A DNA stretch of 64,000 nt, taken from positions 81,405-145,404 of the forward strand of contig JACRAE010000005.1 of assembly GCA_016213525.1 (NCBI GenBank). Reading direction: 5' to 3'. Each line of letters starts with the position of its first letter. Position 1 is the first letter of the stretch. A model generated the notes under the pieces. It saw nothing but the letters and a program-made list of their open reading frames with translations. It was not told the origin of the DNA and did no database searches. This DNA is from Candidatus Aenigmatarchaeota archaeon (GTDB lineage: Archaea > Aenigmatarchaeota > Aenigmatarchaeia > CG10238-14 > SCSR01). Made by a program: the position numbers and the translations under genes. Of the stretch, positions 16,269-26,265 are shown in pieces.

Positions 16269-17147
16269 CTAGAACGATATGGATTCTGCTATGATTTTCG
16301 AGACGTCTACGGTGGAAGTCGGATTAGGCACGGTGTTTGTGGATATTATTCCTTCCACACCAGAACCCATTATTCTCTTCTGCGCGTCCCCAATGAACAC
16401 TGCGTGAGTGCACGCCACGAAAATTCTACCGCAACCGCCCTTCTTCAGGAAGTCCGCGGACTTTGTTATACTACCGCCCGTAGATATCATGTCGTCAACT
16501 ATAATCACATCCCGCCCCTCTAGGTCGATGTGCCCGTTCGAGCTTATCCCGACGTCTCCGGTTATTCCGTCGCGGACTTTGTTCAGGAACGTGTAGTCCG
16601 TCCCATATATCTCTGAGAAACTCTCCGCCCTTTTTATCCCACCGTTGTCTGGGGAGACGACTATCGGGTTGTCGAGGCCGACTTTTCTCGTCTCTGCAAC
16701 CAGGTCCGGTATCGCGGAAAGGTTCCTGATGGAGCCCTTGAAATGGCGAATCCCGGCGTCGCTGTGGATATCGATTGATGTTATTTCAGACGAGCCAGAG
16801 GATTTCAAGAGCTCGGCCACAACGGACAGCGTTGATATCTCACCTGGAAGGAATTCTCTGTCCTGTCTGGAGTATCCCATGTAAGGCACTACGGAAACCA
16901 CGTCGTCCGAGAACTCCCTCGCCTTCGATATGATTGAGAGCGTTTGGACTAGATTCGTGTCCACCGGAGGGCATGTGGAATTCACAACGACTATTTTTCC
17001 GTCGCTAGGCGCCTTGGAGAGGGTGACTTTGCTCTCGCCATCTGGGAACGTCCTAACACTCGAGGACACAAAGTCCGATCCGAGCCTGTCGGATATTTTC
17101 CGGGCCAGGTCGATGGAGGCGCTGCCGCCGATTATAGTGACAGTCAT
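16269..17147 (-). CDS. prs: ribose-phosphate pyrophosphokinase
   Basis: FPDGESKVTL; YMGYSRQDREFLPGE; VIIVDDMISTGGS. Confidence 0.93.
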   Translation of the reverse strand: MTVTIIGGSASIDLARKISDRLGSDFVSSSVRTFPDGESKVTLSKAPSDGKIVVVNSTCPPVDTNLVQTLSIISKAREFSDDVVSVVPYMGYSRQDREFLPGEISTLSVVAELLKSSGSSEITSIDIHSDAGIRHFKGSIRNLSAIPDLVAETRKVGLDNPIVVSPDNGGIKRAESFSEIYGTDYTFLNKVRDGITGDVGISSNGHIDLEGRDVIIVDDMISTGGSITKSADFLKKGGCGRIFVACTHAVFIGDAQKRIMGSGVEGIISTNTVPNPTSTVDVSKIIAESISF

Positions 17148-17218
17148 CGAATCAATCCCTGCAAGATTAGATATGGTGGCGTCCCACAATTAAAGGTGCG
17201 CCAAGGAGCAGTCGATTC

Positions 17219-17749
17219 TTAATCTGTGTTCTTGCTGGTGATGTATATTCCGTCCTGGAATACCTTTTTGTCGAAGCCGACTATCCTGCATGTTTGTTCT
17301 ATATTGGCCGCGGTCTGGGACACATCATCCAGGCTCGCGCCGGTAACCGTTATGTCCTGTTGGTCAATCTTGACCTTCACACCACCCAGTATCTTGGCAA
17401 TCCTCGGGACGCGCTCCCCTAGGAAGTTGTTGACCAAAATCTTGTCATTCTCCGACTTCACGGTAACGGGAAAATGAGAGTATATGACGCGCAGCTTGTA
17501 CGTGTAGCCCTTGGTCGCGCCCTCCATGACGTTCTTTATGTGAGCGGATATGGCGCCCACTATCGCTTTCGTCGACCTCCTCTCGGAGTCAGACGAGACC
17601 CTCACCTTGTTCTCGATGACTTCTATCTTGACGTTCTTCGGGACGTCAAGCGCCTTCTTGACTTCTCCCTGCGGCCCGCGCGCCGTGACCTCGTTGCCGG
17701 AGATGTCGAGGGTCACGTCCTTTAGCACGTTGATTTCTTTCGAGAACAT
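17219..17749 (-). CDS. rpl6: 50S ribosomal protein L6
   Basis: MFSKEINVLKDVTLDISGNEVTARGPQGEVKKAL. Confidence 0.93.
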   Translation of the reverse strand: MFSKEINVLKDVTLDISGNEVTARGPQGEVKKALDVPKNVKIEVIENKVRVSSDSERRSTKAIVGAISAHIKNVMEGATKGYTYKLRVIYSHFPVTVKSENDKILVNNFLGERVPRIAKILGGVKVKIDQQDITVTGASLDDVSQTAANIEQTCRIVGFDKKVFQDGIYITSKNTD

Positions 17750-17758
17750 AACAATCAC

Positions 17759-18145
17759 TCAGTAGACGAAAGCCACCAGCTTTCCCCCAGATTTGGTCTC
17801 CTTTGCCGTCTTGTGGTCCATTATCCCGTTGGGCGTGGTCACAATCAGGAACCCGAAGTCCCTCGCCGGCAGGAACCTCTTCTCCCACCCCTCGAACTCC
17901 GTAGTCTTGACCGAAAACCTGGGCTTGATGACGTTGCAGTCGATTATCTTGCCCTTGAGCTCGACCTTGTACTTGCCGGACTTCCCGTCGTCGACGAAGT
18001 CAAAAGAACCTATGTAGCCCTTCTCGTGGAGCACGGTCAGCACGTCCTTGACGAGCCTGCTCGCACGCGTGATGCAATCCCTCTTTCCGACCCTGTCCGC
18101 GTTCTTTAGAACCGACAGCACGTCTGCAAGTGTGTCCTGAATCAT
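17759..18145 (-). CDS. rps8: 30S ribosomal protein S8
   Basis: DTLADVLSVLKNADRVGKRDCI; upstream of L6. Confidence 0.94.
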   Translation of the reverse strand: MIQDTLADVLSVLKNADRVGKRDCITRASRLVKDVLTVLHEKGYIGSFDFVDDGKSGKYKVELKGKIIDCNVIKPRFSVKTTEFEGWEKRFLPARDFGFLIVTTPNGIMDHKTAKETKSGGKLVAFVY

Positions 18146-18206
18146 AGTATCAACTTACAACTTTGCGGTTTAAAAGTTTATAAAAGAGTGTCCGGGGCAC
18201 GTATTC

Positions 18207-19264
18207 TCAGAATTTCCTGTTGACGGTGAAGCTCACGAGGTTGTTCAGGAAAGTGTACGAGTCCTTGTACATGTTGCCCCTGATGTCCTCGAGTATCTTG
18301 TTCGACGAGATTGCGTACGAGTCCAGGAGGCCGCGCGTGTAGTTCAGGGCGCCGCTGTCGGTGACTGCCTTCTTTATCTTTTCGAGCTCGACGTTGCTTA
18401 TGTGCCTCTTGCCAAGTATGCTGTCTATCGTGGCGTTGACCTTGCTGTTGCCCATCTCGCGGGCCTTTATCATCAAAATCGTGTTCTTGCCCTCTTCGAC
18501 GTCGCTCTTGTTAGACTTGCCTATAGTGTCCTCGCTGCCGAACAGCCCTATCATGTCGTCCTTGATCTGGAAGGCGTAACCCATGTTCATTGCATACTGT
18601 GCCAGCTTCCTGTCAACCCTCTTGCTCGCGCCTGAGGCCACGGCGGCGACCTTCACTGTGCCCTCGAAGAAGACGGCCGTCTTGAGCTCTATGAGCCTCA
18701 TGTAGTCCTTCTCCCTTATCTCCCTGTTGGCGAACTCCATGTCGAGGACCTGGCCCCTGACGGTCCTCTCCGCGAGCTGGCACACTATCTTGGCCGCCTC
18801 GGCCTTGATTTCAGCCGGGAAGTTCGAGTCCATTATGCTCCTTATCGACATGAAAATGAAGTAGTCCCCGCCGAGTATGCCTATGTTCTTCCCGTCCTCC
18901 TCGGCCCTTCCAAGCTGTCCGTGCTCCTCCATCCAGTGCTGCATGGCCTTGTGGAAGGTCGGTTTCCCCCTCCTAGTCGGGCTCATGTCCATTATGTCGT
19001 CGTGTATCAGGCACGCGTTGTGCAGGAGCTCGAAAGACCTGGACATCTGTATCATGGACTTGACGTCCTTACCGCCGAGCCCCTTGTAGACCATTATACC
19101 CAAAATCGGCCTCATCCTCTTGCCGGAGTTCATTATATAGTCCATCATAAGGCTGTCAAACTTTGACTCCCATCCCCTAGCCTGGGGGTTCGTGCTCGCC
19201 TTGACGAAGGATTCCAGCTCCCTGTTCACCATTTCCCTGTATTCTGCGAACCCGGCCATCTTCA
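18207..19264 (-). CDS. polyprenyl diphosphate synthase (GGPP synthase family)
   Basis: LLHNACLIHDDIMDMSPTRRGKPTFH; AFQIKDDMIGLFG. Confidence 0.9.
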
Positions 19265-19312
19265 TTTGTAACAATAATACTTCGTCGGATTCGCTTAAAA
19301 AGAAGTTGAATG

Positions 19313-19385
19313 TGCGCCGGCCGGGATTTGAACCCGGACGGTTAGCTTGGAAGGCTAATGTACTACCAGGTTATACTACCGGCGC
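19313..19385 (-). tRNA. tRNA-Gly(TCC)
   Basis: GCGCCGGTAGTATAACCTGGTAGTACATTAGCCTTCCAAGCTAACCGTCCGGGTTCAAATCCCGGCCGGCGCA; loop CTTCCAA. Confidence 0.94.
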
Positions 19386-19432
19386 GTCCGTACAATAATC
19401 GTCGGTCTCGGTTTTTAATCGTTTCTATGGGG

Positions 19433-19939
19433 CTATGCTATCTCGGCCCTCGTCCTCAGGTACCTTGCGTCCTCCTCGGATATTTCAGGTTCCCGCGACT
19501 TTTCCTCGCCCTTCGGGGCTGAGAACAGGTTGACGGTGGCGGACTTTATCGAGTTGGATATCGCTTCCAGATCCTGGTCGCTCGCCTTCACGGCCTGGGA
19601 CTCGGATAGGGGCCTTTCATCGCCGTAGACTGGGTATAGCTTGACGTGGAAGTGGGGCACCTCTTGCGACGGCATGACGGAGAGGTAGACGGTGTCCGGG
19701 GACAGGGAGTCTTTTATCATCTTCACAACGTTCTGCGACACCTGGAAGACGTTTGACGAGGTCAGAGGTTCGTCGTTCATGTTAGCATAGTGCTTCTTTG
19801 GTATCACGACGGACATGCCCCTCGACCTGGGGTTTATGTCCAAAAACGCGACAGTGTCCGAGTTCTCATACACCTTCTTCGCCGGTATCTTGCCCTCGGC
19901 TATGGCGCAGAATATGCAGGGCCTCGGCTGGTCTGCCAT
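19433..19939 (-). CDS. HIT family protein
   Basis: CIFCAIAEGKIPAKKVYENSDTVAFLDINPRSRG; HFHVKLYP. Confidence 0.88.
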   Translation of the reverse strand: MADQPRPCIFCAIAEGKIPAKKVYENSDTVAFLDINPRSRGMSVVIPKKHYANMNDEPLTSSNVFQVSQNVVKMIKDSLSPDTVYLSVMPSQEVPHFHVKLYPVYGDERPLSESQAVKASDQDLEAISNSIKSATVNLFSAPKGEEKSREPEISEEDARYLRTRAEIA

Positions 19940-19963
19940 GAGTTAACTTGGCGCCGCGAAAGT

Positions 19964-20827
19964 TTAAACATGCATCATGTAGCCGTAGGCTACGATGACG
20001 GATATGAGGATTGCCATGTTCAGATGGAACGCCGGCATGAAGACGCTGTGGAGTTTGAATCCTTTCTGGCCGCCCCATATCTTGACTATCCCCAGGAACA
20101 TAACTATCGTCAAGGCGAGGTTCAGGGCGAAAAAGGGCAGCACCTCTTGCTGGGACAACATGGCTACCAGTGGCATCATTATCACCCCAATCATAATCAA
20201 TAGAGACTTTGGATTCGCGGCGAGCTTCTTGCCCAGCCCGACTTTGTAGCCCAGATAGAGCATCGTGTACAGGACCGACATGTATATCGTCGGGAGTACC
20301 AGCCGATAGTCGAATATTTCCGTCTGTGTGAACCAAACGGATCCGAACTTCATTGTCTGCATCAGCATGAAATTTGCCGCCATGAGGGGCATCATCTTCC
20401 CGATGCCGAACACCCCGCTTGAGTGCAGGAAGTTCGCCGCTATAGCCAATGACACCATTAGGAAGAACGCCGGGTTGACCAGATAGCAAATCACGAGGCC
20501 GACTGACATCAGAGCCGAAGACCCGGCTAGGAGCTCTCTCTTGGTGAGGCTGCCGGTGTGCAGAGGAGACTTCATGCTGTCCTTCTTGAATATTCTCTTT
20601 TCTCTGTCCTTCACGTCCTTGTCATAGTTCATGGTGTCATTCAGGGCGTAGATGAAGTTGTACGCAAGCAGGAAACCGACGAGCCCGGTTAGGTAGTCGG
20701 AAAAGGAGAACGCGCCGTTGTAGAAGTAGAACAGAGCCGCCATCACGGAGAATTGACTGATGTTTTTCAATGCGTTGCCGCAGTAGAACGACGAGGCAGC
20801 CATCTTCGCCTGATCGAGGAGAAGCAT
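19964..20827 (-). CDS. UbiA-like prenyltransferase family membrane protein
   Basis: YALNDTMNYDKDVKDREKRIFKKDSMKS (divergent NDxxD), multiple TM segments. Confidence 0.65.
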   Translation of the reverse strand: MLLLDQAKMAASSFYCGNALKNISQFSVMAALFYFYNGAFSFSDYLTGLVGFLLAYNFIYALNDTMNYDKDVKDREKRIFKKDSMKSPLHTGSLTKRELLAGSSALMSVGLVICYLVNPAFFLMVSLAIAANFLHSSGVFGIGKMMPLMAANFMLMQTMKFGSVWFTQTEIFDYRLVLPTIYMSVLYTMLYLGYKVGLGKKLAANPKSLLIMIGVIMMPLVAMLSQQEVLPFFALNLALTIVMFLGIVKIWGGQKGFKLHSVFMPAFHLNMAILISVIVAYGYMMHV

Positions 20828-20862
20828 TATCTAAATAAGAAAGCGCCCCTTTAATTAGATTC

Positions 20863-21405
20863 ATGAGGTTGGCCGTATTCCTGGAGCATGCCCTGTCGCC
20901 GCTGACACTGCCGCTGTTCGCCATGTCCGTGATATTGTACGCGAGCCTGGGCACGCAGTCCTTCGTTCCGACCCTTCTGACGTCCGCGATACCAATAGCT
21001 GTCTATTGTGCCGGGTGCGTCGTTGCCAGGAGGTTCTCCAAGAACGAGAACGTGTATTTCAGCGTTCCGTGCCTGCCCGCTCTGGCGTCCTTCATCGTAA
21101 TCTATTCCGCATACGGCCCCATGCCGATACTTTTGCTGTCGACCGCGACCGTCTGCGCGTTCTTCACCGTGGTGTACCTGCTCCGCACCTATTGGAGGAT
21201 AAGTATGCATATGATGTTCTATGCCGGAGTGTCGGCCATACTTTCCATAATGGACGCCGCCTTCCTGCCGATGTTCGCCCTCGTGCCCGCCGTGGCCTGG
21301 TGCAGGCTGAGCCTCAAGAGGCACACGCCCATGCAGCTCGCCGCGGGGTTCGCCGTAGGCCTCGCCGCACCCATTTCTATGGGGGTTTTCCTCGGATTGG
21401 TCTGA
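20863..21405 (+). CDS. hypothetical multi-pass membrane protein
   Basis: Hydrophobic segments, no family recognised. Confidence 0.55.
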   Translation: MRLAVFLEHALSPLTLPLFAMSVILYASLGTQSFVPTLLTSAIPIAVYCAGCVVARRFSKNENVYFSVPCLPALASFIVIYSAYGPMPILLLSTATVCAFFTVVYLLRTYWRISMHMMFYAGVSAILSIMDAAFLPMFALVPAVAWCRLSLKRHTPMQLAAGFAVGLAAPISMGVFLGLV

Positions 21406-21501
21406 GAAACAGCCCCGTCTACGGGAACGGCCATATTAGGGTGCCGTAAAAGCTTTTTATTCATATCAGGCGAAGGAATTGTATTGTATTGGGTGTATTG
21501 A

Positions 21502-22476
21502 GTGCCACAAGTAAAGAGACCAAAGCGCGGATCGCACGCGTTCTATCCGAGGAAGAAGACTAGTCGTATCTATCCTTCTCTGGAAACCTATCCCGAATCC
21601 GACAAGCCGAGGGCGATGGCCTTCGCCGGCTACAAGGCGGGCATGACTCACGCTATGATTTTCGACAACAAGAAGGGCTCGCCGACGTTCGGCATGGAGA
21701 TTCAGATGCCCTGCACCATAATCGAGTGCCCCCCGCTGAAGGTGATCTCCATACGTGCCTACCACAGGACGGCGAAGGGCGACCAGCCGATGTGCGAGGC
21801 CTTCGCGAAGGAGATGCCGAAGGGTCTGGACAGGAAGATTAGCGTCGGCAAGTTCAAGACCGACGAGAAGCTCGCCCAGATCGAGAAGATGGCGGACAAG
21901 ATATCTATTTTGAGGATGGTGGTCGCGACCAGTCCGACCATGACGGCCTTCGCAAAGAAGACGCCGGAGGTTTTTGAGATAGAGGTCGGCGGAAAGACCG
22001 GGAAGGAGAAGCTTGAATTCGCCAAGCCGCTGCTGGGCAAGGAGATAGTCGCGTCGGACGTGATGAAGGAGGGCGAGGTCGTCGACACGATAGCCGTCAC
22101 CATAGGAAAGGGGACGGAGGGACCTGTCAAGAGGTTCCACATCAGGATTCAGGACAGGCACGCCAAGCAGAAGAGGAGGCACGTCGGTGCAATCTCGCAG
22201 CAGGTCCCAAGGAAGGTCAGGTGGCAGGCGCCGACCGCCGGTCAGCTGGGATTCCAGAGGAGGACCGAGATGAACAAGCGCGTGATGAAGATAGGCGAGG
22301 GCAAGGACATCATGCCGAAGAGCGGCATACACAGGTACGGCGTCCTGAAGAGCAGCTTCGTGCTTCTGAAGGGCTCCGTCGCCGGACCGAAGAAGAGGTT
22401 GATAATGATGAGGGCATCGATAAGGCCGCCGAAGGTCAGGATTGCGGTGCCAGAGATCAGGGAGATAGCGAAGTAA
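21502..22476 (+). CDS. rpl3: 50S ribosomal protein L3
   Basis: GTG start; RPKRGSHAFYPRKKTSRIYP; FAGYKAGMTHAM. Confidence 0.96.
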   Translation: MPQVKRPKRGSHAFYPRKKTSRIYPSLETYPESDKPRAMAFAGYKAGMTHAMIFDNKKGSPTFGMEIQMPCTIIECPPLKVISIRAYHRTAKGDQPMCEAFAKEMPKGLDRKISVGKFKTDEKLAQIEKMADKISILRMVVATSPTMTAFAKKTPEVFEIEVGGKTGKEKLEFAKPLLGKEIVASDVMKEGEVVDTIAVTIGKGTEGPVKRFHIRIQDRHAKQKRRHVGAISQQVPRKVRWQAPTAGQLGFQRRTEMNKRVMKIGEGKDIMPKSGIHRYGVLKSSFVLLKGSVAGPKKRLIMMRASIRPPKVRIAVPEIREIAK

Positions 22477-22477
22477 C

Positions 22478-23269
22478 ATGAAAGCAGACGTCTTCGATTT
22501 GCAGGGCAAGAAGAAGGAGCAGGTCAGCCTGCCGAAGGTCTTTTCCGAGCCCGTCCGCGCGGACCTGATAAAGCGCGCCGTGATATCCGCCCAGTCCAAC
22601 GAGAGGCAGGCTTACGGCCCGAACTGGATGTCCGGAAAGAAGACGTCGGCGCACTACCACGGCTACAGGCGCCACAGGTACACGATGATGAACAGGGAGA
22701 TGGCCAGGCTGCCCAGGCTCCATGGAAAGACGGTCCCATTTTTGAACCTCCGCGCGAAGTTCGTCCCGCACGCCATAGGCGGAAGGGCCGCGCACGCCCC
22801 GCTGCCTGAGAAGGTCTGGGAGCAGAAGATAAACGACAAGGAGAGGCAGAAGGCGGTCAGGTCCGCGATAGCCGCCACGGCTGTAAAGGACCTGGTCGAG
22901 GCGCGCGGCCACAGGATAGGCGCGATTTCGATGCCGATTATAGTCGAGGACGTCTTCCAGAGCATGAAGAAGACGAAGGACGTGGCCTCCTTCCTGACGA
23001 GCATGGGCCTCGACGAGGAGATGGAGAGGACGTCCGAGAAGAAGGTCCGCGCGGGCCGCGGCAAGATGAGGGGCAGGAAGTACGTCAAGAAGGTCGGGCC
23101 GCTCTTCGTCATCGCAGACGACAAGGGCATCGGAAAGGCCGCCAGGAACATACCGGGCGTGAACGTCTGCCGCGTGGGCAACCTTTCGGCCGAATATTTG
23201 GCTCCGGGGACGAAGCCCGGAAGGCTGACGATATTCACGAAGTCTGCGCTGGAGAAGCTCGGTGAGTGA
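22478..23269 (+). CDS. rpl4: 50S ribosomal protein L4
   Basis: RVGNLSAEYLAPGTKPGRLTIFTKSALEKL; between L3 and L23. Confidence 0.95.
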   Translation: MKADVFDLQGKKKEQVSLPKVFSEPVRADLIKRAVISAQSNERQAYGPNWMSGKKTSAHYHGYRRHRYTMMNREMARLPRLHGKTVPFLNLRAKFVPHAIGGRAAHAPLPEKVWEQKINDKERQKAVRSAIAATAVKDLVEARGHRIGAISMPIIVEDVFQSMKKTKDVASFLTSMGLDEEMERTSEKKVRAGRGKMRGRKYVKKVGPLFVIADDKGIGKAARNIPGVNVCRVGNLSAEYLAPGTKPGRLTIFTKSALEKLGE

Positions 23270-23270
23270 T

Positions 23271-23531
23271 ATGGACCCCTGGAAGATTCTGAAGTACCCG
23301 CACATGACCGAGAAGTCGGTGGGCATGATTGAGAGCGAGAACAAGATAGTCTTTGTCGTGGACAGGGATTCGGACAAGGTCTCCGTGAAGAAGGCGTTCG
23401 AGTCGGCGTTCGACGTGAAGGTGGAGAAGGTGAACGTCGAGGTCACGATGAAAGGCGAGAAGAAGGCCTACATCAAGCTGAAGCCGGAGAACAAGGCGAT
23501 TGACGTCGCCGTGAAGCTGGGGATAGTATAG
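23271..23531 (+). CDS. rpl23: 50S ribosomal protein L23
   Basis: KYPHMTEKSVGMIESENKIVFVVDRDSDK. Confidence 0.94.
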   Translation: MDPWKILKYPHMTEKSVGMIESENKIVFVVDRDSDKVSVKKAFESAFDVKVEKVNVEVTMKGEKKAYIKLKPENKAIDVAVKLGIV

Positions 23532-23541
23532 AGGTTATGAT

Positions 23542-24258
23542 ATGGGTAAAAGAATAATTCCGAGGGCGCGCGGTGCAGGCGGACCGAGATATGTCAGTCC
23601 GTCGCATAGGTTCCTCGGCAAGATAGAATATTTTCCGGCGGTCGCGATGAAGGGGAAGATTGTAGACATCGTCAGGGACGCGATACACTCCGCGCCGATG
23701 GCTGTCGTCAAGGGCGACAACGGCAAGCAGATCCTCCAGGTCGCGGCTGAGGGCGTCATGATGGGCGACACGATAACGTACGGCGGTGACGAGCTGAAGA
23801 CGGGCAACGTGGTCGAGCTGTCCAAGGTCCCGGAGGGCGCTAGGATATTCGCGATAGAGACCTATCCGGGCTCCGGCCCGAAGCTCTGCAGGAGCAGCGG
23901 CGTCTTCGCCTTCGTGACGAGCAAGACGGGCGGCAGGGTCAACATACAGTTCACGAACGGGAGGATAGTCGATTTTGACGAGAGGTGCCGCGCCACGGTC
24001 GGGATAGCGGCCGGCGGCGGAAGGCCGGACAAGCCGTGGGTCTCCGTTGGGAAGAAGTTCCACGCCAAGCACGTGAAGGGCAAGATATACCCGAGGTCCG
24101 CCGGAGTGAACATGACGCCGGCAGACCACCCGTACGGCGGCAAGAGCAAGAGGCCGCGCCCGAGCAGGACGGTATCCAGGCACGCCCCGCCAGGCAAGAA
24201 GGTCGGCAGCATCGCCGCCCGCCGCGTGGGCAAGAGGAAGGGAGCGAGGAACGCATAA
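23542..24258 (+). CDS. rpl2: 50S ribosomal protein L2
   Basis: GKRIIPRARGAGGPRYVSPSHR; VNMTPADHPYGG. Confidence 0.96.
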   Translation: MGKRIIPRARGAGGPRYVSPSHRFLGKIEYFPAVAMKGKIVDIVRDAIHSAPMAVVKGDNGKQILQVAAEGVMMGDTITYGGDELKTGNVVELSKVPEGARIFAIETYPGSGPKLCRSSGVFAFVTSKTGGRVNIQFTNGRIVDFDERCRATVGIAAGGGRPDKPWVSVGKKFHAKHVKGKIYPRSAGVNMTPADHPYGGKSKRPRPSRTVSRHAPPGKKVGSIAARRVGKRKGARNA

Positions 24259-24292
24259 ATAGCCTCCCGGCGGAATAGATGGAAGTGGAAAA

Positions 24293-24676
24293 ATGGCAAA
24301 AGAATACGTGTTCAGGGGAAAGAAAATCGAGGACCTCAAGGCAATGACACTCGAAGAGCTGTCGAAGATGCTGACCGCGAGGGAGAGGAGGACGATCAAG
24401 CGCGGGTTCTCGGACCAGGAGAAGAAGCTGATCGAGAACATAAGGAGGGACCCCGCCAAGTTCCACAAGACGCACGTCAGGAACCTCATAATTTTGCCGG
24501 AGATGGTAGGTACGAGGCTCGGGATATTCACGGGCAAGGAATGGTTCCAGCTGACGGTCGAGCCTCATATGGTCGGCCACAGGACCGGGGAATTTTCCAT
24601 ACCGGTCAAGAGGGTGAAGCACTCCGCGCCCGGAATCGGCGCCTCGAGAGGCTCTAAGAACATCGCGGTGAAATAA
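24293..24676 (+). CDS. rps19: 30S ribosomal protein S19
   Basis: KTHVRNLIILPEMVGTRLGIFTGKEW; GEFSIPVKRVKHSAPGIGASRGSK. Confidence 0.95.
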   Translation: MAKEYVFRGKKIEDLKAMTLEELSKMLTARERRTIKRGFSDQEKKLIENIRRDPAKFHKTHVRNLIILPEMVGTRLGIFTGKEWFQLTVEPHMVGHRTGEFSIPVKRVKHSAPGIGASRGSKNIAVK

Positions 24677-25036
24677 ATGAAGACATCAAACGCGACGTTC
24701 GTGGGAGAGAGGATATCGTTCAAGCACTCGCAGATAGTCGCCGATGCGATAAGGAACAAGAGCCTGGCCAAGGCGAAGAGCCTCCTCACGGACGTGCTCG
24801 CCGAGAAGAGGACGATAGGGGGCATGGTGTTCCCGAAGTCTAGTAAAGCATTTTTGACTCTTTTGAACTCCGCCGAGGCCAACGCCAAGCAGAAGAACAT
24901 CGACACGGAGAAGATGTTCGTGAAGGTCGCGAAGGCGGACAGGGCGCACAAGTACATCCGCGGGAGGTCGCTCGCCAAGTACAGGGGCCAGCGCGCGAAG
25001 GTCACCCACATATCGGTGGTTTTGGAGGCCAGATAA
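24677..25036 (+). CDS. rpl22: 50S ribosomal protein L22 (short form)
   Basis: SFKHSQIVADAIRNKSLAKAKSLLTDVL; between S19 and S3. Confidence 0.9.
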   Translation: MKTSNATFVGERISFKHSQIVADAIRNKSLAKAKSLLTDVLAEKRTIGGMVFPKSSKAFLTLLNSAEANAKQKNIDTEKMFVKVAKADRAHKYIRGRSLAKYRGQRAKVTHISVVLEAR

Positions 25037-25659
25037 TGGCCATAGAGAAGCTCTTCGTCAAGGAAGGAATAAGGGACTCCCAGCTCGAGGAGTACCTCGG
25101 CGACATGTTCGACAAGGCCGGGTACAGCCACACCGAGATGCAGAGGACCCCGATGGGCACCAGGATAATCATTTTCGCGCACCGCCCGGGACTCATCATA
25201 GGCAAGTCCGGCAGGAGGATACAGGAGCTCACCGAGGCAATCAAGGTGCGCTTCGGCATAGAGAACCCGCTCCTAGACGTCAAGGAGGTCGACGAGCCGC
25301 TCCTAGACCCCGCCATCGTGGCGAAGAGGATAGCCCGTTCGCTCGAGAAGGGCATCAACTTCAAGAAGGTCTGCAACTTCTACCTCGAGGAGGTCACGAA
25401 GGGCGGCGCGATAGGGATAACGATCCGCGTCGCGGGCAAGCTGGCGGGCGTCGAGAGGTCGAGGTTCGCCAAGTTCAGGCGCGGCTTCGTAGCGCACTCC
25501 GGCGAGTACGCCGAGACGCTCGTCAGGAACGGGTTCACGCGCGCCGCGATGAAGCCGGGAATGGTCGGGATACAGGTCAAGATAATGATGGAGTCGCCGA
25601 AGGAGATCACGGTGAAGCAGAAGGTCCCGAGCGTAGAGGACATCGTAGCCGGCGCTTGA
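25036..25659 (+). CDS. rps3: 30S ribosomal protein S3
   Basis: KH-type GTRIIIFAHRPGLIIGKSGRRIQELTEAI. Confidence 0.95.
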   Translation: MAIEKLFVKEGIRDSQLEEYLGDMFDKAGYSHTEMQRTPMGTRIIIFAHRPGLIIGKSGRRIQELTEAIKVRFGIENPLLDVKEVDEPLLDPAIVAKRIARSLEKGINFKKVCNFYLEEVTKGGAIGITIRVAGKLAGVERSRFAKFRRGFVAHSGEYAETLVRNGFTRAAMKPGMVGIQVKIMMESPKEITVKQKVPSVEDIVAGA

Positions 25660-25741
25660 CTCTTTCGCAGGCCGGAACTTGTTTTTGGAAAACTTAAGAC
25701 AACTCAGAATCTATTTAAACATGAGGAAAGGATTGTTGTAA

Positions 25742-25963
25742 ATGGCAATGCTAAGGACCAAGCAAGCAAGGGAAATGTCCGACAAGGACAGGAACTCCAG
25801 GCTCTCCGAGATGAGGCTCGACCTCATGAAGGAGACGGGCGGCATCAGGATGGGCAAGCCCCTCAAGAACACGGGCCGCATAGGCGAGCTGAAGAGGTCC
25901 ATAGCCAGGATTCTGACCATCAAGAACGAGATTAGAAGGCAAAACGGGGCAAAGAAGAAGTGA
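25742..25963 (+). CDS. rpl29: 50S ribosomal protein L29
   Basis: MRLDLMKETGGIRMGKPLKNTGRIGELKRSIARILT. Confidence 0.92.
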   Translation: MAMLRTKQAREMSDKDRNSRLSEMRLDLMKETGGIRMGKPLKNTGRIGELKRSIARILTIKNEIRRQNGAKKK

Positions 25964-26265
25964 TGGTTGAACAAATCTGTCCAGTCTGCGGCCTGCCGAA
26001 GCCGTCCCTGTGCGTCTGCGGACAGATTGAGAAGGAAGAGCAGAAGATCAAAGTTTTCACCGAGATAAGGAGGTTCAAGAAGGTCACCACCGTCGTGCAG
26101 GGGATCACGAACGGGAAGGAGGCGTCGAAGCAGCTCAAGTCCGCGCTCGCGTGCGGCGGCACCTTCAAGGACAACCACATAGAGCTGCAGGGCGACCACA
26201 GGGGCCGCATCGTCGGGATACTGAAGAAGCTGGGATACGACGAGGACCAGGTAGAAGTAAGCTGA
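25963..26265 (+). CDS. translation initiation factor SUI1/aIF1
   Basis: CPVCGLPKPSLCVCGQIEKEEQKIKV; ACGGTFKDNHIELQGDHRGRIVGILKKLGY. Confidence 0.93.
   Translation: MVEQICPVCGLPKPSLCVCGQIEKEEQKIKVFTEIRRFKKVTTVVQGITNGKEASKQLKSALACGGTFKDNHIELQGDHRGRIVGILKKLGYDEDQVEVS

Noticed and set aside
21480-21501. TATTGTATTGGGTGTATTG upstream of L3 as a tandem regulatory repeat
   Set aside because: Only short imperfect repetition; likely chance in an AT-rich leader.
21466-22599. 377-aa minus-strand ORF opposite L3
   Set aside because: Shadow ORF antisense to L3; composition not protein-like.
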